Positions 54,890 to 64,000 of a stretch of 64,000 nt of DNA are shown here, piece by piece. The notes beneath the pieces are model-generated. The model had not been told where the DNA came from, ran no database searches, and saw only the letters and a list, made by a program, of their open reading frames with translations. The stretch spans positions 62,001-126,000 of the forward strand of contig NZ_CABHWW010000023.1 of the NCBI RefSeq assembly GCF_902170305.1, given 5' to 3'. The translations under genes were made by a program, and so were the position numbers. This stretch comes from Yersinia alsatica. Its GTDB lineage: Bacteria > Pseudomonadota > Gammaproteobacteria > Enterobacterales > Enterobacteriaceae. The stretch's first letter is position 1; each line of letters starts with the position of its first letter.

Positions 54890-55414
54890 ATGTCGCGTAT
54901 TTTAGTGTTAACTGCCCACCGTAACCCAGATGAGTCCCGTATCAACCGCCAGTTAATAGAGGCAGTTAGTCTCATACCGAATGTCACCGTGCACGAATTG
55001 ATGCGTGAGTATCCAGATTTTCAGATTGATGTTGCTCGCGAGCAACAGTTGCTGGAGTCGCATGATGTGATTGTGATGATGTTTCCTTTTTACTGGTACA
55101 GCTCGCCAGCGATTTTAAGTGAATGGCAGGATGCGGTTTTAACTTATGGTTTCGCCTATGGCAGCAGCGGGGATCGGCTGCGGGGCAAACCTTTGCAGTT
55201 GGTGGTGTCTACCGGGGGGAAAGCCCAGGATTATAGCCCACAAGGTTATAACCGTTACCCGGCGTTAGATTTGTTATTACCTTTCCACGCCATGGCAAAT
55301 ATGACCGGGATGGATTTTTTACCGCCGTTTTTGGTGCAGGGGGCCAATGTCATGGAGGAGGATACTTTGCAGGAGTATATTCAGGGAGTGATGAGGATGA
55401 TGGAGGGTTTTTAG
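54890..55414 (+). CDS. Flavodoxin-fold NAD(P)H oxidoreductase (KefF/MdaB-like)
   Basis: The 174-residue protein is in the flavodoxin_2/NAD(P)H quinone reductase family. It has the FMN-binding N-terminal block (ILVLTAHRNPDESRINRQL), the FPFYWYSSPAILSEWQDAVL block with the second FMN loop, and TGGKAQDYSPQGYNR. Members are quinone reductases or KefC potassium-efflux activators; no kef gene is nearby. The ATG follows tggagagtg. The stop codon lies in a 7-bp tandem repeat. Confidence 0.85.
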   Translation: MSRILVLTAHRNPDESRINRQLIEAVSLIPNVTVHELMREYPDFQIDVAREQQLLESHDVIVMMFPFYWYSSPAILSEWQDAVLTYGFAYGSSGDRLRGKPLQLVVSTGGKAQDYSPQGYNRYPALDLLLPFHAMANMTGMDFLPPFLVQGANVMEEDTLQEYIQGVMRMMEGF

Positions 55415-55440
55415 TTTTTAGTTTTTAGTTTTTAGTTTTT
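55407..55440 (+). repeat. Seven-bp tandem repeat at the oxidoreductase stop codon
   Basis: The unit tttttag is repeated about four and a half times. The first tag is the stop codon of the oxidoreductase gene. Copy number could change by slipped replication without affecting the protein unless the first unit is lost. Confidence 0.85.
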
Positions 55441-55508
55441 AATTGTTAGTGATCGGTTCGGTTGTTAGGGCTTCACCGCTCACCTAATTCTAGATGAACC
55501 AACCGCCA

Positions 55509-55530
55509 AAGGGTGCGGGCGCGCACCCTT
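55509..55530. other. Stem-loop 1 of the palindromic element
   Basis: Arms aagggtgcg and cgcaccctt are exact complements around ggcg. Confidence 0.85.
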
Positions 55531-55773
55531 GTGGAATCCCGCGCTTGCGCGAAATATTGCCCTGCGGGTAAACCTCCAGTGTCTTCCGGGCTTCACGAGC
55601 CAGCGCGATTCGCATCCATGCTCAAGCGCGCTTTTCGCGGGCGTCCATGCCCGCTCACTCTACCCTCCATCCTTGTCGGCAATATTCCTGATTGCGCTCA
55701 ACGTCAAAACCATAGTCTTGGGTTTTGATGTTAACAGCACATTTGAGCAGCCGAGTGAAGAGTGTAGGCAAGG

Positions 55774-55797
55774 CAATCCGCCATGGACGGCGGATTG
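55774..55797. other. Stem-loop 3 of the palindromic element
   Basis: Arms caatccgcc and ggcggattg are exact complements around atggac. Its loop is complementary to the loop gtccat of stem-loop 2 (55637-55654, arms gcgggc/gcccgc). Confidence 0.85.
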
Positions 55798-55899
55798 AGG
55801 CGTCATGAGCAGGGACGCGAATAAAGCCGTCCGTCAGCCGGAACGATGAGTGAGGGAATCCACGAAGTGGGCTAGCGATACGTGCGAAAGCGCGGATTG

Positions 55900-55925
55900 T
55901 TAAGGCCCACGCTTATGGGCCTTAA
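55900..55925. other. Stem-loop 4 of the palindromic element
   Basis: Arms ttaaggccca and tgggccttaa are exact complements around cgctta. Confidence 0.85.
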
Positions 55926-56050
55926 CTCGGTTGGGGCTACAGAGGTAAGGTGATTACCTAATGCTTATCAACCGAAACCCTGATCCGGTCTACTTTTAAT
56001 CAAAGCTCACCATATTCCCGAAACCTGCCCCGATTGTGAACGACAAAACT

Positions 56051-56767
56051 TTATCCCATAAAATGCTCATCCAACTCCAAATCCCGTCGGCTAAACTCCC
56101 TCACTATCTTGCCACTCTCCATCATTGCGGCGCGCTCGGACATATGCGCGACTACATCACTATCATGACTGACCAACAAATAAGTCATGCCGTGCTCGCG
56201 TTTCAGGTGATTGAGTAGATTGAGAATTTCGGCCTGAACAGACATATCTAATGCCGACGTCGGCTCATCCAGCAGCAACAATTTGGGGCGCAATAACAGG
56301 GCGCGGGCGATGGCAATCCGCTGGCGTTGGCCTCCGGAGAATTGATGGGGGTAGCGCTGCGCCGCGGAGGCGGGCAGGCCCACTTGCTCAAGTGCCTGAT
56401 CAATTCTTTGCTGAATATTCTGCTCGCCGTGGATCTTTAATGGCTCCCCCAGTGTGCGCTGAATATTATGTTGCGGATGCAGCGAGGCATAAGGGTCTTG
56501 AAACACCATCTGCACCTCTTTACGCAACTGACCGGTAAAACGTTGCCCCGGCTGTAGCGGCTGGCCCAGCAAGGTTATCTCGCCTTGCCACTCCCGCTGC
56601 AAACCGGCCAATGTACGCAACACCGTCGATTTACCACAGCCAGAAGCCCCGATCAGGCTAAAAGTTTCGCCCTCTTCAACGGCAAAACTGACCGACTCAA
56701 CCGCCATTTTTACCTGATTTTTCTGGGCAAAACTGACCTGTAGATTGTTAACTTCAATCAGTGCCAC
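56051..56767 (-). CDS. Dipeptide/nickel-type ABC importer ATPase (DppF-like)
   Basis: The 238-residue protein is one of two ATPases of a peptide-class importer. It has Walker A GASGCGKST (about 40), signature FSGGQRQRIAIARAL, Walker B LLLLDEPTSALD and the switch His in LLVSHDSD. It lacks the C-terminal oligopeptide ATPase extension of about 70 residues seen in OppF, like shorter DppF/NikE forms. I choose GTG 56767 (MALIEVNNL), which overlaps the previous gene by 14 bases and has ggaggtcagc before it. Confidence 0.85.
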   Translation of the reverse strand: MALIEVNNLQVSFAQKNQVKMAVESVSFAVEEGETFSLIGASGCGKSTVLRTLAGLQREWQGEITLLGQPLQPGQRFTGQLRKEVQMVFQDPYASLHPQHNIQRTLGEPLKIHGEQNIQQRIDQALEQVGLPASAAQRYPHQFSGGQRQRIAIARALLLRPKLLLLDEPTSALDMSVQAEILNLLNHLKREHGMTYLLVSHDSDVVAHMSERAAMMESGKIVREFSRRDLELDEHFMG

Positions 56768-57632
56768 GCTGACCTCCAGAGAAATCGGCATTGCGATCCA
56801 GCACCGGCAGGTCAGTGCCATAGGTGCTGGCGTTCGGACGACAAGCCCAAAGTGTATGGGTATAAGGATGAGTAGAGTGCGGCAACTCAGCCGCCAACCC
56901 TTGATCCACTAATTTTCCCTGATACATCACCAATACCCGGTGACAATGTTCGGCGACTAACGGCAGGTCGTGGCTGATCAGTAACAGGCTCATATTGCGC
57001 TGCTCAGTTTGCTCGACGATCAGCTCAAGGATCTGATTGCGCAGCTTGGCATCTAATGCTGAAGTGGGTTCGTCGGCGATTAATACTCTAGGGTTATTCA
57101 CCAAAGCAATGGCTAACATCGCCCGCTGCCCCATACCGCCAGATAGCTGGCCGGGGTAGCTGTGATAAGCACTTTCATTCAATCCAACCGAGGCCAGCGC
57201 ATTTAACACGCGCTCGCGCGTATCTGCGCCGGAAAGGGAGTTATGCAACAGCAGGGATTCTTCAACTTGCTTTCCAACAGTGCGTACTGGATTCAGTGCA
57301 TAGCGCGGGTCTTGCAGCACCATGGCAATTTCACTGCCGCGCAATGCGCCCCATTGTTTAGGTTTCAGGCGAGTTAAATCATGTTCGATAACCTGACCGG
57401 CATTGCCCTGCTCGTCGGTATTATCCGCATAATAACTCAGCTTTTTGGCACTGACTTTCCCCGGCGCACGAACTAGCCCCATTAAGGCTCTGGCGGTAAT
57501 CGACTTGCCAGAACCCGATTCACCTACCAGTGCCACTCGCTCATGCCCGAGGTGGAACGAGATATTATCCACCACCCGTTGTTGCTGAAAATCGACGCAC
57601 AAGTTGTCGACGGCGAAAATTTTATCAGTCAT
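56754..57632 (-). CDS. Dipeptide/nickel-type ABC importer ATPase (DppD-like)
   Basis: The 292-residue protein is the second ATPase of the importer: Walker A GESGSGKSI (about 36), signature LSGGMGQRAMLAIAL, Walker B VLIADEPTSALDA and SHDLPLV. The signature has Gly in place of the common Gln after GGM. The C-terminal oligopeptide ATPase domain (ELPHSTHPYTHTLWACRP in part) is kept. It overlaps the permease gene by 8 bases. Confidence 0.9.
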   Translation of the reverse strand: MTDKIFAVDNLCVDFQQQRVVDNISFHLGHERVALVGESGSGKSITARALMGLVRAPGKVSAKKLSYYADNTDEQGNAGQVIEHDLTRLKPKQWGALRGSEIAMVLQDPRYALNPVRTVGKQVEESLLLHNSLSGADTRERVLNALASVGLNESAYHSYPGQLSGGMGQRAMLAIALVNNPRVLIADEPTSALDAKLRNQILELIVEQTEQRNMSLLLISHDLPLVAEHCHRVLVMYQGKLVDQGLAAELPHSTHPYTHTLWACRPNASTYGTDLPVLDRNADFSGGQRGTD

Positions 57633-58458
57633 GGTGAGGGTCCAAAATATCGCGCAGGCCGTCGCCTAACAGGTTAAATGCCATGCTGCTGAGTAAGATA
57701 GCGCAGCCCGGGATCGCGGCAATCCACCATTGGTCAAAAATAACCTGCATGCCGTCGGCAACCATCGAACCCCATTCAGACATGGGCGGACGAGCTCCCA
57801 GCCCGAGGAAACCTAATCCGGCCGCCGCCAAAATAATCCCGGCCAAATCGAGCGCCAGACGCACCACCGCAGAAGGGAGGCACATAGGTAAAATGTGGCC
57901 CCACAGCAAGCGCAGCCCTTTGATACCCATCATTTCAGCGGCTGCCAGATAATCACTTTTGCGTAATAGCTGAATTTCGGCTCGGGCCTGACGGGCATAA
58001 GCTGGCCAAGTGGTCAGGGCCAAAGCCAGTGCGCCATTAATTAAGCCGGGGCCAAGCATAGCCACGAAAGCAAAAGCCAAAATCAGCCGTGGCATCGACA
58101 TCACCACATCAGTGACGCGCATCAAAATACGTTCGAGCCAGCCGCCGTAATAGCCGGAAAGCACCCCGACCAGCAACCCCAAAGGCAGCGTTATCACGGT
58201 AACCAGCAGCACCAGCCCCAAGGTGGGGCGAGTGCCATAAATCAGGCGCGACAGCATATCGCGCCCATAGCTATCAGTACCCAACCAATGGCGTCCACCT
58301 GGGGGGAGCAGCCGGTCAGCCGCGTTTTGCCAGTTAGGATCTTGTGGGGCCAGCCAAGGGGCGAAAATCGCGATGATGACCAGCAAAGAGAGAATAAACA
58401 GCCCGATGCTGGTGGAAGGGGAGCGTTTCAGCGCATGGCAGATTTTTATCATTGACAT
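57625..58458 (-). CDS. Dipeptide-type ABC importer permease (DppC-like)
   Basis: The 277-residue protein has an N-terminal membrane helix, the OppC-like loop (PPGGRHWLGTDSYGRDMLSRL in part, about 51-71), and five further membrane segments with the EAA-like loop (EMMGIKGLRLLWGHILPM in part). It pairs with the DppB-like permease. The stop and start signals are tight: 1 bp to the upstream gene. Confidence 0.9.
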   Translation of the reverse strand: MSMIKICHALKRSPSTSIGLFILSLLVIIAIFAPWLAPQDPNWQNAADRLLPPGGRHWLGTDSYGRDMLSRLIYGTRPTLGLVLLVTVITLPLGLLVGVLSGYYGGWLERILMRVTDVVMSMPRLILAFAFVAMLGPGLINGALALALTTWPAYARQARAEIQLLRKSDYLAAAEMMGIKGLRLLWGHILPMCLPSAVVRLALDLAGIILAAAGLGFLGLGARPPMSEWGSMVADGMQVIFDQWWIAAIPGCAILLSSMAFNLLGDGLRDILDPHHD

Positions 58459-58459
58459 A

Positions 58460-59509
58460 TCAGCGCGTTCTCGGGTCCAGCAGACGAACCAGCAGATCCG
58501 TCACATTGTTAATCAAAATAAAGCACATGCCGAGCAGCAAAGTGCCGCCCATAATGGCGGTGGTATCGCCGGCAAACAGTGCGCTGGTCAGATAGCGGCC
58601 AATGCCCGGCCAGGCAAAGACAGTTTCTGTTAATACTGCGCCTTCCAACATGCTGGTATAGGCCAATGCAATCACTGTCAGTAATGTGCCACGGATATTC
58701 GGCAGCACATGCATCAACAGAATTCGCATCTCACCCGCGCCTTTGGCCCGTGCTAGCGTGATGTACTCTTTATTCAGTTCACTCAGGCAAGCGGAGCGGG
58801 TCAGGCGGGTAATACTGGCCAAGGCATAGTAGGAGAGTAAGGCCACCGGCAGTATTAAATGGGCGACAGCATTACCAAAGGCACCGGCATCACCGGAACG
58901 CCAAGTGTCGATCAGGGCGAAGCCGGTTTTCGCTTCCACAGTATATTGATAGATATCATCAAGGCGACCGGGGCCGGGGCTCCATTGCAGGCGAGCATAA
59001 AACAGCAGCAGCATCAGCAGGCCAAGCCAGAAGATGGGCACCGAGTTACCCAGCAAGGTAATGAAGCGAATCGTGGCATCCAGCTTGCTTCCCGCCCAAC
59101 GAGCACATAACAAACCGAGGATAACCCCCAGTGATGCGCCGATGATGAGAGATAACGTCGCCAACTCTAATGTTGCAGGGAATACGGTGAGCAGATCGTG
59201 TAAAACCGGCTGACCACTGGCGCTGGCAAGCCCCAAATCACCATGAGCAAGGCGCTCGAGATAATGCCAGAACTGTACGGGTAATGGCTGGTCTAGCCCA
59301 AGTTGGTGTTTAACTTGCTGATAAGTAGCTTCACTGGCGTGATCGCCCACAATTTGCAGCACCCGATCCACTGGCGACAACGCCGAGAGGAAAAAGGTGA
59401 TAACCAGTAAGCCGAATAAGGTTAGGGCCAGGGTAAATAGTCCCTGTAAAAACCCCCAAAAACGACGCCGGGATTGGATTCCCGGCGTATTATTTAATGC
59501 TACAGACAT
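58460..59509 (-). CDS. Dipeptide-type ABC importer permease (DppB-like)
   Basis: The 349-residue protein has the DppB/OppB layout: first membrane helix about 20-45, an extracytoplasmic segment, then five membrane segments with the EAA-like loop (YITLARAKGAGEMRILLMHVLPN in part, about 250). It also keeps LTETVFAWPGIGRYL near the C-terminus. It is the first permease gene; the binding-protein gene lies upstream across an ERIC. Confidence 0.9.
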   Translation of the reverse strand: MSVALNNTPGIQSRRRFWGFLQGLFTLALTLFGLLVITFFLSALSPVDRVLQIVGDHASEATYQQVKHQLGLDQPLPVQFWHYLERLAHGDLGLASASGQPVLHDLLTVFPATLELATLSLIIGASLGVILGLLCARWAGSKLDATIRFITLLGNSVPIFWLGLLMLLLFYARLQWSPGPGRLDDIYQYTVEAKTGFALIDTWRSGDAGAFGNAVAHLILPVALLSYYALASITRLTRSACLSELNKEYITLARAKGAGEMRILLMHVLPNIRGTLLTVIALAYTSMLEGAVLTETVFAWPGIGRYLTSALFAGDTTAIMGGTLLLGMCFILINNVTDLLVRLLDPRTR

Positions 59510-59557
59510 CGACGTGCTCGCGTTAAATATACTTTATTGATAAGTCAGCGCGGCCAT

Positions 59558-59688
59558 TCTCAAAGTCATTGGTGTTGCAGGTAGGCAGCGAGCGATTCAA
59601 TCCCGAATTCCAATGAGCTTACATTGGTAAGTGATTCGGGCGAGTTCACGTAGCTAACCACCCTGCAACCTCAAGTACGCAGGGAATA
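59558..59688. repeat. ERIC element inside the dipeptide importer operon
   Basis: At about 131 bp it is close to full length. The left end is aaagtcattggtgttgcagg, the central palindrome is cccgaattccaatgagctta then cattggtaagtgattcggg, and the right end is caccctgcaacctcaagta. It lies in the 181-bp gap between the binding-protein gene and the first permease gene, so it could act as an RNA processing or attenuation site. Confidence 0.85.
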
Positions 59689-59690
59689 GA

Positions 59691-61259
59691 TTATTTGCTG
59701 ACACGGTCATAGTAGACCATATCTGCATTCAGACCTTGTTGGTAGCCTTTTACATTATCCCGCAATACAACTTGTGCCTTGGCTTGATCGATAAAGATAT
59801 AAGGCGAGTTTTGTTGTAGTTCTTGCTGCATTTTGGTGTAGAGAGCGATGCGCTTGGCTGGATCGGCCTCTGCCACCGCGGCCAGTGTCTGTTTATTCAA
59901 CTCAGGGATAACCCAGCCGTTTAAACCGGCAACCGTACTGCTCTTGCCGTCGTTATAGGCAAAGGCGCTGGCGTTGGAGTGCGCATCGAAGTAATCAGGG
60001 ATCCACAGGCGGATAGCTGACTGATGCTGTTTAGCACGTACGCGGCCATAAACCTGGCTACCGGCGGCAGGCAGTAAGACCAATTTCACCCCACCTTGGG
60101 CAAAGCTGGCTTGCAGTGACTGCGCAATGGTAATAAATGGCGGTTTGTTCTCAACATCCAGTGTCAGTGTGGCGTCTTTGATACCTGCTTTAGTCAGAAT
60201 CTCTTTGGCTTTAGCGGGATCAAAGGTAAATGGATTGCTCTCCAATGCGCCCGGTAAACCGACTGGCAGGAAGCTTTGATGCACGAAATACTGACCTTTC
60301 AGTAAGTCTTTGGTAATACCTTGATAATCAACCAAATAGCGAGCAGCTTGCCAGAATTCTGGTTTGCTCAGAATGGGGTTGGCTGGATTGGCGGTGTTAA
60401 AGACTAAATAGTTTTGTTCCGCCGAAGGAATCTCAACCACTTTAACGCCAGCTTGTGTTTTCAATGCTGCGGTCTGGTCCGGCCCTAATTCACGCGCGAT
60501 ATCGGCATCACCTTGCTGAATCAGCAGGCGGCGAGCACTTGGATCGGGCACGTTCTTGATAATGATATTTTTAATCAGTGGCTTATCACCCGGCGATGTT
60601 GGGTTTGCATCCAGTACGATGGCTTGGTGCGGTTGATAAACACGCATTTTGAATGGGCCACTGCCCGCTGAATGCATTTTCAACCAGGCATTGCCATAGT
60701 CGTCTTCTTTCACATTGGCAGTAACGGCTTTTTTATCCACAATCGAAGCAATTGGCGTTGATAAAATATTCAGGGCAACGGCCGGGCTGACATCAGCGCT
60801 CCAGCTCAGTTGCACCGTATTGTTATCAATCTTCTTCAGATGCTGTTCGATGTTACTCGGATCCCAGCCCAATACATTAAGGATAAAGGCCGGTGAGCGA
60901 TTCATTTTGACTGCTCGGGTGAAAGAGAAAATCACGTCGTCGGCTTGCACCGGATTACCGGTGGAGAACACGGCTTGCGGGCGCAATTTTACTGTGAGGG
61001 TTTTGGCGGCGGCATCGCCTTGCCAGCTTTCAGCAAGCACCGGTATCACTTGTGCCGGATTATCACGATCGGCCTGTACCAGACGTTGGTAGAGACTTGG
61101 AACTGTTTGAATACTGGACAGTTCATTACTTTCAGCCGGGTCAAGGCTAACAATATCATCCAGGGATTGCACCACGACCAGAGTATCTGGAGGCGTTGCT
61201 GCCAGTGTACTACCAGATAATGCTGTCAAAACCAATAATGACAGAATTTTAGCTTTCAT
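59691..61259 (-). CDS. Dipeptide-type ABC importer substrate-binding protein
   Basis: The 522-residue protein is a periplasmic binding protein of solute-binding family 5 (DppA/OppA type). A signal peptide covers about residues 1-22 (MKAKILSLLVLTALSGSTLAA). The body has the family pattern (SLYQRLVQADRDNPAQVIPVLAESW, ADDVIFSFTRAV in part). ATG 61259 follows agggagtttca. The longest frame adds 48 residues upstream and has no support. The ligand (peptide or other small molecule) is not clear. It should supply the four downstream genes' importer. Confidence 0.9.
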   Translation of the reverse strand: MKAKILSLLVLTALSGSTLAATPPDTLVVVQSLDDIVSLDPAESNELSSIQTVPSLYQRLVQADRDNPAQVIPVLAESWQGDAAAKTLTVKLRPQAVFSTGNPVQADDVIFSFTRAVKMNRSPAFILNVLGWDPSNIEQHLKKIDNNTVQLSWSADVSPAVALNILSTPIASIVDKKAVTANVKEDDYGNAWLKMHSAGSGPFKMRVYQPHQAIVLDANPTSPGDKPLIKNIIIKNVPDPSARRLLIQQGDADIARELGPDQTAALKTQAGVKVVEIPSAEQNYLVFNTANPANPILSKPEFWQAARYLVDYQGITKDLLKGQYFVHQSFLPVGLPGALESNPFTFDPAKAKEILTKAGIKDATLTLDVENKPPFITIAQSLQASFAQGGVKLVLLPAAGSQVYGRVRAKQHQSAIRLWIPDYFDAHSNASAFAYNDGKSSTVAGLNGWVIPELNKQTLAAVAEADPAKRIALYTKMQQELQQNSPYIFIDQAKAQVVLRDNVKGYQQGLNADMVYYDRVSK

Positions 61260-62022
<763 letters not shown>

Positions 62023-62036
62023 CCTATTTGGTCGGA

Positions 62037-62068
62037 AAAAGGCCAAACAGTGACTGTATTGGCCTTTT
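62037..62068. terminator. Bidirectional terminator between tabA and argI
   Basis: The stem aaaaggccaa/ttggcctttt carries an inner acagt-g-actgt stem and is flanked by A on one side and T on the other. It can serve both convergent genes. Confidence 0.85.
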
Positions 62069-62084
62069 GCTATGCTAACTATTT

Positions 62085-63092
62085 TTATGCATTACACAGG
62101 GTGGCGACCATCACGGCTTTGATGGTGTGCAGGCGGTTTTCTGCCTGATCAAACACAATGCTGTGGGCGGATTCAAAGACTTCCTCAGTCACTTCGATAC
62201 CATTCGGTAAGTCATAAAGCTCTGCCATCTGTTTGCCGACCGTGGTCTGGTCATCGTGGAATGCCGGTAGGCAGTGCAGGAATTTAACCTGTGGATTGCC
62301 GGTCAGTTTCACCACATTCATATTAACCTGATAAGGTTTCAACAGAGCTACACGCTCCTGCCATACCTCTTTCGGTTCACCCATTGAGACCCAAACATCG
62401 GTGTACAGGAAGTCTGCGCCTTTTACCCCCTCAGCAATATCTTCTGTCAGAGTGATCTTGCCGCCTGTTTTTTGCGCCTGTGCCTGACAAGCTGCCACTA
62501 GTTTGGCCTCGGGCCAGCAGGCTTTTGGTGCAACTAAACGTAAATCCATACCAACCAGAGCCGCGGCTTCCAGCATGGTGTTGCCCATGTTATTGCGAGC
62601 ATCACCAAGATAGGCAAATTTCATCTCACTCAGTGGTTTACCCGGTAAATGCTCTTGCATGGTCAGCAAGTCGGCCAGCAATTGAGTCGGGTGGAATTCA
62701 TTCGTCAGGCCATTCCATACCGGCACACCAGCAAATTCGGCCAGTGTTTCGACTACCTGCTGGCCGTGACCGCGATACTGAATACCGTCATACATGCGGC
62801 CCAAGACTCTGGCAGTATCTTTAATGGACTCTTTATGCCCTATTTGGCTCCCGCCCGGGCCGAGGTAAGTCACCCGCGCACCTTGATCATATGCGGCAAC
62901 TTCGAAAGAGCATCGAGTACGAGTCGAGTCTTTTTCGAAGATGAGCGCGATATTCTTACCTACCAGTTTTTGCTGTTCATGGCCGGATTTCTTGGCTTGC
63001 TTCAATTCAGCAGCTAACTCCAACAGGGCTGTTATCTCGGCGGGGGTAAAATCCAGTAACCTCAGAAAGTGACGTTTATAGAACTGACTCAT
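62085..63092 (-). CDS. argI: Ornithine carbamoyltransferase
   Basis: The enzyme makes citrulline from ornithine and carbamoyl phosphate in arginine synthesis. The 335-residue protein has the carbamoyl-phosphate loop STRTRC (about 56), [13 protein letters not shown], and the ornithine-side [11 protein letters not shown] (about 272). ATG 63092 ([15 protein letters not shown]) has aaggagatg at the right distance; a longer frame adds 17 residues without support. A tandem ARG box upstream predicts ArgR repression. The E. coli genome has argF and argI; the place next to tabA and rraB is that of argI. Confidence 0.97.
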   Translation of the reverse strand: MSQFYKRHFLRLLDFTPAEITALLELAAELKQAKKSGHEQQKLVGKNIALIFEKDSTRTRCSFEVAAYDQGARVTYLGPGGSQIGHKESIKDTARVLGRMYDGIQYRGHGQQVVETLAEFAGVPVWNGLTNEFHPTQLLADLLTMQEHLPGKPLSEMKFAYLGDARNNMGNTMLEAAALVGMDLRLVAPKACWPEAKLVAACQAQAQKTGGKITLTEDIAEGVKGADFLYTDVWVSMGEPKEVWQERVALLKPYQVNMNVVKLTGNPQVKFLHCLPAFHDDQTTVGKQMAELYDLPNGIEVTEEVFESAHSIVFDQAENRLHTIKAVMVATLCNA

Positions 63093-63169
63093 CTGTTCAT
63101 CTCCTTGTGGCCCAACATATTTGATGCTTAGCGCCAACATCAATTATTTCGGGTTTAATTGAACTTCAA

Positions 63170-63208
63170 TATGAATTTAAATTCAATTTATACGTATAAA
63201 TATTCAAT
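63170..63208. promoter_or_regulatory. Tandem ARG box (ArgR operator) of argI
   Basis: Box 1 (63170-63187) contains the perfect palindrome TGAATTTAAATTCA. Box 2 (63191-63208) has cgtat-aaat-attca. The two 18-bp boxes are 3 bp apart, the spacing needed for hexameric ArgR. They lie between argI and rraB, so ArgR probably represses argI. Confidence 0.85.
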
Positions 63209-63308
63209 TACAACCCCAATCAACAAATCTTTCTCGTTTGTAGTGGAGGCAACCGCGTGGGTGTGGGAAAATAGCGCAATACAAAGCCCATTGACTGAGG
63301 ATAAAGGC

Positions 63309-63743
63309 ATGGCAAACCGCGAAATGCTAGACGAACAACGTGACGAGACCCGCCTGATCATCGAAGAACTGCTGGAAGATGGCAGCGATCCGGATGCGCT
63401 GTACACCATTGAACACCACCTTTCAGCCGAGAAGTTCGAAGTGCTGGAAAAAGCTGCCGTTGAAGCATTCAAGCTGGGTTATGAAGTAACCGATGCTGAA
63501 GAGCTGGAAGTAGAAGATGGCTCGGTGGTGATGTGCTGTGATGTGATCAGCGAAGTTGCTCTGAATGCCGAAATCATTGATGCCCAGGTTGAACAGCTGA
63601 TTGCACTCGCTGAAGCCTGTGGCGTGAATTACGACGGTTGGGGCACTTACTACGAAGATCCTAACGGCGAAGATGATGATGAAGACGGCGAGTTGGACGA
63701 CGAAGAGTTAGTGGATGAAGATGACGACGGTAAACGCCACTAA
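63309..63743 (+). CDS. rraB: RraB, regulator of RNase E activity
   Basis: RraB binds RNase E and inhibits its activity, changing mRNA decay. The 144-residue acidic protein has the conserved [20 protein letters not shown] in part, the [15 protein letters not shown] motif, and a very acidic tail ([22 protein letters not shown] in part). ATG 63309 is the family start; in-frame sequence upstream back to 63159 overlaps the ARG box region and is not coding-like. E. coli RraB has 138 residues. Confidence 0.95.
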   Translation: MANREMLDEQRDETRLIIEELLEDGSDPDALYTIEHHLSAEKFEVLEKAAVEAFKLGYEVTDAEELEVEDGSVVMCCDVISEVALNAEIIDAQVEQLIALAEACGVNYDGWGTYYEDPNGEDDDEDGELDDEELVDEDDDGKRH

Positions 63744-63775
63744 TCCGAATATCTGATTACATGATTCTATCAGTG

Positions 63776-63806
63776 AAACCCGTACTTTATTCAGTGCGGG
63801 TTTTTT
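63776..63806 (+). terminator. Rho-independent terminator after rraB
   Basis: The stem aaacccgtac/gtgcgggttt is followed by a T run. Confidence 0.9.
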
Positions 63807-63833
63807 ATTTGTGTCTATGTTGGTAAACCATAA

Positions 63834-64000
63834 TCAAAAGTTGATACTACGGGCGATATCTTTGAGGGCAATAAATTTTCGACAGGTTAAGTTTTTCTCA
63901 GTTTCTGCGAGTTGTTCGAGAAAAAGCCGGTTCAAGTGATCAAGCGTTGGGTGGTCAAAGCTGTACCAAGTATCATATAAATGTTCGGTACTCTGTGGTG
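63834..64000 (-). CDS. C-terminal end of an unrecognised protein (cut by the window)
   Basis: An open minus-strand frame enters from the window edge and ends with TGA at 63834-63836. The visible 54 residues run from PQSTEHLYDTWYSF to CRKFIALKDIARSINF. They look like the helical C-terminus of a soluble protein. I do not recognise a family. The frame is convergent with rraB. Confidence 0.55.
   Translation of the reverse strand, partial: PQSTEHLYDTWYSFDHPTLDHLNRLFLEQLAETEKNLTCRKFIALKDIARSINF

Larger units (their letters stand above)
55451..55985. repeat. Large palindromic fold-back element (MITE-like)
   Basis: The stretch of about 530 bp has no convincing gene but folds symmetrically around position about 55717. 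Ends are imperfect inverted repeats (ttcggttgttagggctt at 55457, complement at about 55976 of aagcttatcaaccgaa type). Inner arms pair as well: aatcccgcgcttgcgcg (55536) with the complement of cgtgcgaaagcgcggatt (55880), and gcgtccatgcccgctc (55641) with the complement of tgagcagggacgc. Each arm contains matching stem-loops at 55509-55530, 55637-55654, 55774-55797 and 55900-55925. I do not recognise the family. Confidence 0.75.

Noticed and set aside
55513-55798. Two overlapping short frames inside the palindromic element
   Set aside because: They cross the stem-loops, have no motifs, and are not preceded by a ribosome-binding site.

Overview
The window is a chromosomal segment of an enterobacterium, and the proteins and repeats point to Yersinia (a Y. 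enterocolitica-like or environmental species; I cannot fix the species). The backbone keeps the order known from E. coli: secG-leuU-metY-rimP-nusA-infB-rbfA-truB-rpsO-pnp-nlpI-yrbN-deaD, then yhbW, ubiV-ubiU/ubiT, yhbS, yhbQ, yhbP, yraR. At the far end come tabA, argI and rraB. ERIC repeats with Yersinia-type sequence lie in several gaps.

Region by region. 1-13.1 kb: translation, transcription-elongation and RNA-decay genes, all on the + strand. 13.1-18.6 kb: a RelE/HigB-type toxin-antitoxin cassette between two copies of the deaD terminator, a flavin-dependent monooxygenase (yhbW), and an export cluster of one membrane-fusion protein and two ABC-2 permeases with no ATPase. 18.6-22.1 kb: the O2-independent ubiquinone genes ubiV/ubiU with divergent ubiT, then yhbS and yhbQ. 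22.2-26.4 kb: speF-potE (ornithine decarboxylase and putrescine:ornithine antiporter) behind a 34-codon speFL leader peptide that is too short for ordinary gene calling. 26.9-36.3 kb: an oligouronide (alginate- or glucuronan-type) utilisation locus with three lyase-family proteins and a complete binding-protein ABC importer, arranged divergently around a 565-bp control region. 36.3-39.6 kb: yhbP, a hipBA module that splits an ERIC element, and yraR. 39.6-47.5 kb: C-P lyase operon phnFGHIJKLMNP without phnCDE or phnO. 47.9-50.9 kb: a Gly/Ser-rich lipoprotein next to a TpsB-type outer-membrane transporter. 50.9-53.8 kb: anaerobic ribonucleotide reductase nrdDG with DnaA, NrdR and FNR-like sites. 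53.9-56.0 kb: a LysR regulator and flavodoxin-fold oxidoreductase pair, then a roughly 520-bp palindromic element. 56.0-61.3 kb: a dipeptide-type ABC importer. 61.5-64.0 kb: tabA, argI with a tandem ARG box, rraB, and the C-terminal end of an unrecognised gene.

Several loci fit life with changing oxygen and nutrients: anaerobic dNTP synthesis, O2-independent quinone synthesis, ornithine decarboxylation, phosphonate use and plant- or algal-type polyuronide use. The accessory blocks sit in the gaps of the conserved backbone. Small repeats appear to have shaped those gaps. One toxin-antitoxin cassette is bracketed by a duplicated terminator and another sits inside an ERIC. ERIC sequence also reaches the 5' end of nrdG and probably the 3' ends of phnN and yhbP.
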